64,000 bases of DNA from Vigna angularis (Eukaryota > Streptophyta > Magnoliopsida > Fabales > Fabaceae), in NCBI RefSeq assembly GCF_016808095.1, contig NC_068976.1, positions 16,331,663 through 16,395,662 of the forward strand. Direction: 5' to 3'. Numbering within the stretch: position 1 is the first letter of the stretch; every line of letters begins with the position of its first letter. Below the pieces are notes generated by a model. That model was not told where the DNA came from. It saw only the letters and a program-made list of their open reading frames with translations, and ran no database searches. Made by a program: the position numbers and the translations under genes. Of the stretch, positions 56,311 through 64,000 are shown one piece after another.

Positions 56311-59300
56311 TGACAGCAACCAGATTCTGGTTTTTCACCCAGAATTTTTCCAGATTTGATTTCCAGTACATATTCAACACTTCTAACATGTTTTCAAACA
56401 TATTTGGAGTCTATTACCACTCCACAATCAACCACAAACACCATAAACATCAAACCATCCATTTACTCATGTAAAATCAACTCTTTAAGTGCATAGCCTC
56501 ATATTTTTCTGCATAATTTCTACCAACTTTTAATTACTCAAACAACTCCCAAACTGAGTTCAATCCATCCCAAAACAGTTTACACACATCACCAATTCAT
56601 CAATCATCACAAACAGATTTGAATTTGCACTATGCTTAAGTGAGCTTCCCAAAACTCATCACTTATACTACTCATCAAACCATACTTATAAATTCCATCA
56701 TTTTCCACAACATAAAACTTTTATAACATCAACATCTTAAATCCTAACTAACCATACTTTCATCTTATTAAAGATTTCTACACAAACCATCAATTCATCC
56801 ATCCAAAATTCATCAACCAACCAAAATACCCAATTTTCGTATTTGATCAAAAGGAAGGTAAAACCATCATGTTTCTCATCCCATTTCACAACCTAATCCA
56901 GCAAAAGCTTCATATACATGTATATCAACATGCTAGAACGAAAATCCACCATCAATCCAATATATTCATCAATTTTTCATCATAAAGTTCATACAAATTC
57001 CATATATCAAAGTTATATCAAAAACCCATTTGATTCATCTTTTTACCATCAAAGCATACTCAAAAACCATCATCTAAGAATAGGACATTTCCAATCCAAG
57101 ATCTCACAACAAACATTCACATCCATCCCATTCAAACTAATCATTTGTTCAAGAAGTATGATTTTCGGATTTGGAAAAAGCTAAGGGAAAACCACCATGT
57201 TCTTCATCCCATTTCAAGAACCAATTCATCCAAAACTTCATATCTATATATACAAACGCATTAGAACGAATTCTCATCATAACTCCCATCATTCAACCCA
57301 TTAAAAACTCATTACATTTCGCAGGACTTTCATCAAACAAAACATGTGCATTTTTTTTTTTTACAAATCAAAGTTAGCTCCCCTTACCTCTTGAAGACCT
57401 CCTTGGAACACCTTGAATCCTTCACTACGAATCTGGGCAGCACCTTGCTCCAAAGACCTCTAGAAAACTCTCTCACGGATTCTGCAGCAAGGACTTCACT
57501 CACACAAGTGCAGAACCCATTTCCTCCCTTCCCACACTTGTAGATCTGCCCAAGAGACATCATGGCCCCCTTGATCTACAAAGAACCACTTAAACAATGC
57601 AAAAGAGATTTGCCCACGCTCCTCTCGGACCCAAGGGACCAACATTATGGGTCTGGAGTATATTCCCCAACTTTCCACGTAATCCCCACATGTTTCAGAT
57701 CTGAAAACTGATACGCTCGCGCCCGGGCGCCCCACAGGAAAGGGCGCTGGAGCGCCATCCACACAGACAGCACATCTGTCACACCTTTGACAGTTCCGTT
57801 GAACCCCTTCACGAAGTCGGAATTAGGCGTATGAGTACTCGAATCGAAGCTTTTTGAGTCTAATTTCCAATGGAAAAAGAATCAACCCAAAATATTAATT
57901 GTATAAAAAGTTATACATAAAATAGTAAACCATGTCAAATTTTGACAGCATTCTATTTTACACTACAACTTGAAATTTTTACAACTTGGTAAAATTTTGA
58001 GTTTACAAGGGTCTTACTGTGTTTGCTTTGTTCTTGTGTGGTAGAAAACATGTTCCTTAGCTAGGATGACAGGACTACTCGAGCAGACCTATAGGGGAGG
58101 CTATGGGTTTTTGAGGTAGGGTATAAGAGTGTGACTGATTCCTTTCACTGTGGAGTTCATGGTATTATGAGGGCTGATGGTGTTATTCATGATGAAGGAT
58201 TCATGATGAGGTTAATTCTGATGGAGGTACATGTGATGATGATTCATAGTGATATTGTGTTTGGAGATGATGTTGATAAGGATGATGTTGATAAGGATGA
58301 CGTTGATGGTATAATCATGATATAGTTAACAAGAATGTTGATGATGATCATGGTGTATAAATAATTCTGCTAGTAGGATAATGTAAGAACTAAGAAAAAA
58401 AAAAAAAAAAATTTAGTCATCAAAATTTATTTGAGATAAGGTTTAATTTTAGTATCATGTGTTAAACTTAGTTGTAGATACTGTTAAACTTTTAGAAGGC
58501 GTGTATTTATATTAAATTAATAAAAGTATCATGAAGTTTAAATTTGTCAGAACTTAGTATGATGGAGTAAATGTCTAGTGAATATGCTCATGGATGTTGA
58601 AAAAAAAAATAAATAAAATAATAAATAGTAAGTTAATATTTGAAATGTGTGAATTTATATACTTTATATATTTATTATATGGTCAATATATCAATAAATT
58701 CAGCTTGGTCTTGTGGTGTATGTGTTGATTGTGTATGCATAGCTTGATGGATGCGCCTTCGAACCTTCAAGTGGGCTAACTTTTACATATTTTCTTAAAA
58801 ATGTATTTTTTTGGAGGTTTCAAGAAATAAAAATAAAAAGGAGGACTGGTAGGAAAAGGGGGGGGAGCGTTTTTGAGAGGGAAGAGAGAAGACCAGAGAG
58901 AGAGAAACTCACCCATCTTCATTCTTCTTCTCCTTCAATTATTTTTCTTTGTTCCTTCTTTAGAATCAAAAGTTCTTTTGACCCAATTGTTTTTCTTCTT
59001 CAAATTTGGGTTTTTTCCTCTTTCTCGGACCAAACCCTAGAACAGTGAGCAATGAAGATTGAAGGCTTAGTTTTTTTTTTTTATTTTTTGTGCGAGGGAG
59101 AGCACCAAATGTTGAATCCGAGTAAGATCGGTGGTTAGTGTGAGGCACTAAGAGAATCAGTTTGCGAGTCAAAGAGAGAACACAGGACTGGGAGAGCAAG
59201 ATACATAATGTTCGAACCAAGGGTTACCGTAAAGAGGAGGAACAGGTATGGGGAACTAAACTGCTTCTAGATATTTAACAGTGTTTTCCTGTGTGCATAC

Positions 59301-60884
59301 TTGCAATTTTGATTCAGGAATAAATGGTGTTTCGGATTGCTTGTGTTTGATACTTGAATGATGGGTCTGAATTGCATATTGAGCAATAACATGTGCATAT
59401 ATAATTTTTTTAAGATGATATACTTACCATGTGAAAACAAGGTATATAAATCTGTGATTTAATGTCTATATGTTGTTTTCGGTTGCTACAATGGGGTTAT
59501 TTACCCGACGGGAATTCAGTGGGGTAAGTTTAGGTTAGAGTTGAGTTATTGTGCATAATATGACTTTTCATTGATGATTCACTTGGATCAGTGTATCAGA
59601 ACCAGTATAACGTTAATGAACTAAACATCTAATACTCTAAGGGGGCTGATGGTCGTGTAATCTTAATTATATAAATTGTAACAGAAATAATGGGTATGTA
59701 ATTATCTCCGCAATAGGTATAAATGGAAATAAAGGGGAGGAAGTCGTGCTCTGTTTGTTATTGTGACTTGGTTTTAGAGTTGGTTATATATATGTTTTGT
59801 TAGTATGATAAATGAGTTTCTTCTTCCTTAATTTTAAACAATGCAATGTAAATGAGATAATTACATACTTAGAAATTGTTGGGTATGTAATTCATATTCT
59901 ATTTAACTTGAAATAACTGGTCCAAACATAAGAGAATCTCACTCTTAGAATGGTTGTGCACACGATTTACATTTCTTGATGATCAAACGTTGAGAAATTG
60001 CATGAATGAGTAAAATAGATATAATGTACGCATGATGTAATACAATGTATTGTTTAAGTGTATTTAGAGTTACAGGTTACTGTTTTGAAGGAATATAGGA
60101 ATTGGAAATGAGTCTAAAGTGATTGAACTTAATTAAATTAAAGAGTTATCTTAAGGAATTACACTTTGTGGCTGAATGAATGTTACTAGTTGGTAAATCT
60201 GGTTTAGGAAATGCAAACTACCTAAATACCGTGCTGTCCTGCTATAAAATTTTTCAGAAATATCTCAGTGTCTTTGTATATAAACTATTTAAATACCTTG
60301 TTGTCTTGCTATAAAATTATGCAGAAAATACCTTGTTGTCTTGGTTGTATAAACTACATAAAAAAAACCTCGCTGTTTTGTTGAAATATTTGCATCAGAA
60401 TGTTAATGTTTGCACAGTTGTTGGGCTGTTAATATCTCTCCAAATCTTTTAACACACTTGAGCTTTGAGTTAAGTTGTTTAAAGCTTGTGTTGGTTGTTG
60501 ATATTTGTACCGTTAATAACTTTAAACCTCGACTAAATATTTATTTAGAGCAAAAGCAATTAACATTTTCTTTTCATTCAATGGCTTATTGGAGAAGGTC
60601 ATAGAAAACGCGAATTTGGAGAAATTAGGACAAGTGTTGGGATTTTGGACAATTTTCAGTCCAACATATGTTTTAATATTATATTACAAAGTTCTCATGT
60701 GATGGTGCAATATATATTTTTTTATATATTGAGTGGTTTGAATCATAAGGCATTGGTTGAGTTTAAAATTGAAGTATTGAATTAAGTGGTAGGGCCGTTA
60801 GTATCTTGTTGTATCTCATTTCCTTTTGTTCGTCCAGTGTATTTCATAGATTGAAAATTCTTATATTATAAACAAAATCTAGAA

Positions 60885-60887
<3 letters not shown>

Positions 60888-60942
<55 letters not shown>
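60888..60942. repeat. (AT)n microsatellite
   Basis: About 54 bp of alternating AT in the solo LTR. Confidence 0.95.
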
Positions 60943-60944
<2 letters not shown>

Positions 60945-61134
60945 GATATGTTGGTCATGATCGGTACATCATTAGGTTATTATATGTTATAATTATTATG
61001 TTATATATTATACAACATGCCAAGACGTGTTTTGTTTAAGTATGTTGTTTAAGACTTTGGGTATATAATATTATAATGTAATATATATGATAAAGTTCCT
61101 TAAACTTTTCTAGTGGAATATTTAAAATATTATA

Positions 61135-61136
<2 letters not shown>

Positions 61137-61202
<66 letters not shown>
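61137..61202. repeat. (AT)n microsatellite
   Basis: About 64 bp of alternating AT in the same solo LTR, 200 bp beyond the first. Confidence 0.95.
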
Positions 61203-61205
<3 letters not shown>

Positions 61206-62188
61206 TAACTTGTAATAAACTTTTCCAATTTTAGTTATTAGGATATTATATTAAGTATTAGAAAATTGTTTGGGATTAAAAGTATTAACTACATGGTTAA
61301 AATATTTTAATTATATAAAGACGTATGAACCTGTTAATGTACTAAACTGTTGTTTTAATTTGAGTTAAGCAATATTTTATTAGATTATTGAAGGCTGTTT
61401 TGTAGTTATAGTTAATTTGGTATGCCTTAAAAAAAAAAATATGAATTTGGAATGAATGTTTAATTTGATTAAGTTGTTGTGTTGTAAAATATATTGTTAA
61501 GTTTGATTAGTTAGTTGTTGTAAATAATGAATCATGGTTGTTGGGAATAATGAATCATGATTTTTGGAAATAATGAATCATGGTTGTTTGAATGGATTCT
61601 AGGTTGTCAAATGGTTTGATATGAATTAACGGTTTAATTAGTAATTTTACCACATGATTATAAATTAGTAGAATTTGAATTGTATGTTAATTGATTTTCT
61701 TAGCTCACCCATACTTGTGTGTTTGCGTGTTAGTGTATGTAATTATACAATGATTGTATAACATATGTTATATGGAAGCTCAAATAGGAACACAGACATT
61801 GTAGGAATTATAAGGGTGACGAGAGAGGGATTGGAGGATATAGGAGTTCATTTAAAGTTTATCCAATTTATGTAAAGGAACGTATTAAACTTTTTACGTT
61901 GGTGATGAATTTGGATAATTTATATATTGAAATTGTAAAAGTTTTATTTCTTTGGAAAATTTATAAGAGACATGTATATTTAATGTATGAATTGGAATCG
62001 TCTTGTAGTCGTATTCTTTCATAATAAATCTCTAGATTGTAAATATTGAATAACCATGACGTGTAAGATGAAAGAAATGTCCTGTGTAGATATTAATCAA
62101 TTAAAATAAAATGATTTTATTCATGATTGTGAAAATTTTAAATTTCTACACATTTTTATGAAATTAAAATTGGGGGTGTTACAGATAA

Positions 62189-62355
62189 CGCTGTAGATGA
62201 TTGATTTGTTATTAAGTTGTGTTTGTTTCTTATTTAAAAATTTTCTTGTTATTGGTTGTGCTATGGTAGCTTACCCATATTTGTTTGTGTTAGATGTTAT
62301 ATGTGTCTTGCGATGATCGTATAACTTTTGGTTATACGAGAACAATGTTGCAAAT
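62189..62355 (+). mobile_element. LTR-like piece of the duplicated segment
   Basis: TAGCTTACCCATATTTGTTT (62268-62287) to GGTTATACGAGAAC (62330-62343) is a second example of the block found in the solo LTRs, so the duplicated segment itself derives partly from an older LTR. In copy 1 this part is replaced by the Cassandra fragment. Confidence 0.6.
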
Positions 62356-62363
62356 GCTCCAAA

Positions 62364-62965
62364 TAGAGCTGTCAAAATGAGTAACCTGGCTCGACCCACC
62401 ACATGTTGGTGGGTTAAACGGGTTGGCTCACTGGCTTATTTAATTATAACTTTTTTTTTTAAAATAAAAAAAATTAATTTTTTTAAATTGAAATCTAAAT
62501 AAATATCACTCTAAAACAATGTTAAACTCCAAAGACAATTCAAAAAAAAAAGTATCATACAATTCAAGCGTAATCTAAAAACATGTACAAAAGACGAACA
62601 AATAAGTTTTTAATGTTGTTAATTTTTGTTTCACTTATCCATTTATAATATTAGAGTCATAAATAGATAAATTTAAAATATTTTTCTCTCTTAAGACATC
62701 TTCTTCTTTATCACTATCTACAATATAATAAAAAAAAATGCTAACTAATAATATCGAAACAGAAAATAATAAATAATTAAATTAAATTAAGTGGGTTGGT
62801 GAGCCAACTCGACTCATCACGAGTTCAACCCGCTGAGTCAGGTTCTAAGTGAGTTGGATTGAAAACTAGCCGCATAAAAAATTACATTTTTTTCAAACCC
62901 AACTTGGCTCAAACCCGTGGTGAGTCGGGTTGGCTCACGGGTTACAACTCATTTTGACAGCACTA
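62364..62965. mobile_element. hAT-type nonautonomous element, 602 bp, complete
   Basis: Ends TAGAGCTGTCAAAATGAG and CTCATTTTGACAGCACTA are 18-bp inverted repeats with one mismatch. The perfect 8-bp target duplication GCTCCAAA lies at 62356-62363 and 62966-62973. Subterminal GGGTTGGCTCAC motifs occur at both sides. No transposase frame. Confidence 0.92.
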
Positions 62966-62973
62966 GCTCCAAA

Positions 62974-63730
62974 TGCATAATAGAGATGCGAGAGTGAGGG
63001 AAAAGACTTGTGTTATTTACTTGCTATATGCCAAATTGATTGGGTAGAAATGCAGATTACTCAGATGTGATCTCCTAGAAACTTCCTGATCGTCAAACAG
63101 ATGATTGAGGAATCAAATATCTTAGAGAAAAGTGAGAGGAAACTAAGAGGAAAAATTTTAGAGAGATGATTTGTATTGTAAGTAAAAAGATGAGTTTAAG
63201 AATTTCTAATTGAATTATTTTAACTTTAAAACACTTCGCTCATTATTTTAAAACACCTATAATCTTTAATACTTTACTTTTTAGATTCTTACAAAATAAT
63301 ATTTCTTAATCAATATTTAATATTTAATATTTGAAGTAGTATCATAATTAGAGCAATAAGGTTATATTAATTTCTAGTGATTTACTATTGGAAGGGATTT
63401 GCGGAGATGGATTTGCTGGTGATTCTGGTGTTCATAGAGGTAATGAAGGAATGTGATTGCGAGATTAGCTTCTCTTGCTATCGTCCTTGGGACGAGGAAA
63501 TTTGTAGGTGAGAAATGGTATTTTACAATATTGTCCTTAATTTTTCATCACTTGCAGTGAAAGAGAGAGAGAGAGTGTGCTATTTGAAACTTCAATGGCA
63601 AATGAAATGATTCGGGGATGTTGGAATTGGTTTTTGGGATTAGCTCTTCAAGTGGAAAACACTACATGGAATTAATTCCATTAATATATACATAAGTATA
63701 TCACCTATGAGGAAATTGTTTTTTTTTATT

Positions 63731-63774
<44 letters not shown>

Positions 63775-64000
63775 ATTATTTTTTGTGGGGTGAAGTTTAA
63801 AAAGAAAATAATTTTACTTTACTTAATTTTTTTATTTTTTATGTTTTTTAATACTTAAAATTTATTTTATCAATAAATATATTATTAATAAATATAATTT
63901 TATATTAATTTTACTATTAAGGACATTTTAGTAATTTTTAATTTCTATCAATTAGTACTTTTTTTTTATCTATCACATTGGTCAAATCCTACCCAAATTG
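62974..64000. other. End of segmental copy 2, no gene in the window
   Basis: Aligns with 47890-48943, including the AT microsatellite at 63737-63770. The weak frame seen in copy 1 at 48090-48389 is not maintained, so neither is treated as coding. Confidence 0.6.

Larger units (their letters stand above)
54649..58018 (-). mobile_element. Solo LTR, 3370 bp, Ty3-gypsy type
   Basis: Begins TGTAACACCCCGAAATTTGG and ends GGGTCTTACT, short inverted termini (TGTAACACC against AGTAAGACC). It is flanked by a perfect 5-bp duplication GTGTT (54644-54648 and 58019-58023). Copy 1 of the segment shows the uninterrupted TGTTTGCTTTG near 45589. The minus orientation follows from comparison with the LTR at 58382, whose GAGCTCACC-to-GTGTTACA order is reversed here. 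Long LTRs without an internal region indicate recombination between two LTRs. Confidence 0.88.
58382..62183 (+). mobile_element. Solo LTR, 3802 bp, Ty3-gypsy type
   Basis: Begins TGTAAGAACTAAG and ends GGGGGTGTTACA. The perfect 5-bp duplication GATAA lies at 58377-58381 and 62184-62188. It contains a tRNA-like box pair near 58702-58767, a purine-rich leader at 58850-58910, two AT microsatellites, and the TTAGCTCACCC (61699) to ATGGAAGCTC (61770-61779) block shared with other LTRs here. No internal region or polyprotein. Confidence 0.88.
52385..64000. repeat. Large segmental duplication, copy 2 (partner 44640-48943), runs off the right edge
   Basis: The same ordered segments as copy 1, interrupted by four later insertions (52474-53797, 54649-58018, 58382-62183, and the left end of the hAT element retained at 62364). 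After removing the insertions from both copies, lengths agree to within a few hundred bases. Confidence 0.85.

Noticed and set aside
55067..57762. Several frames of 60-90 codons in the solo LTR
   Set aside because: They follow tandem repeats and hairpins, occur on both strands and encode no retroelement domain.
1..64000. CRISPR array, bacterial operon or phage signals
   Set aside because: Nothing of the kind; repeats are plant satellites and transposons, and genes have spliceosomal introns.

Overview
The window is nuclear DNA of a flowering plant, most likely a phaseoloid legume (Vigna/Phaseolus/Glycine-like). The reasons are multi-exon genes with plant splice sites, a chloroplast outer-envelope pore gene, a plant EXA1-type GYF gene, a plant-style polycistronic snoRNA cluster, AT-rich intergenic DNA, and dense Ty3-gypsy LTR, MULE, hAT and Cassandra debris. 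The legume assignment comes from the general look of the proteins and repeats, not from a search.

Left third (1-15.7 kb) is gene-bearing. OEP24 lies on the minus strand at 1449..821, with its last exon beyond the left edge. A cluster of four box C/D snoRNAs lies on the plus strand at 3.27-3.90 kb, behind a telo-box/TATA leader at 2.83 kb. A nine-exon EXA1-like GYF-domain gene lies on the minus strand at 15523..7487; its exons join in frame to 1776 codons plus a stop.

Middle (15.7-24 kb) is retrotransposon wreckage. It includes a five-unit, exactly 69-bp minisatellite whose unit can fold as three consecutive hairpins, LTR-like sequence with pol III-like A/B boxes, and a mirror-organised CA/TA/7-mer/TA/GT microsatellite.

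Right two thirds (24-64 kb) is a decaying tandem array of a small secreted cysteine-rich peptide family, all on the minus strand. Each member has two exons: a signal peptide plus eight cysteines, then a tiny exon with a final CxxxC. Seven loci are recognisable: L1 24.1, L2 29.4, L3 33.3, L4 34.2, L5 36.3, L6 40.0 and L7 49.5 kb. L1, L2 and L7 look intact, L4 has lost its ancestral start codon, and L3, L5 and L6 are pseudogenes. An eighth trace, 36 bp long, sits at 52.35 kb. The members form three subtypes (A: L1, L5; B: L2, L6; C: L3, L4, L7). Most carry the same Ty3-gypsy gag relic on their promoter side, so gene and relic were copied together. The order A-gag-B-gag-C recurs, pointing to block duplication.

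A second duplicated segment (44.64-48.94 kb and 52.39-64.0 kb) lets later insertions be read against an empty site. The downstream copy holds a 1.32-kb MULE-type element with a 9-bp duplication, a 3.37-kb and a 3.80-kb solo LTR with 5-bp duplications, and a 602-bp hAT element with an 8-bp duplication. The upstream copy holds a Cassandra-type LTR piece with antisense 5S sequence and a 1.26-kb insertion. The alignment predicts another C-type peptide gene about 0.6 kb past the right edge.
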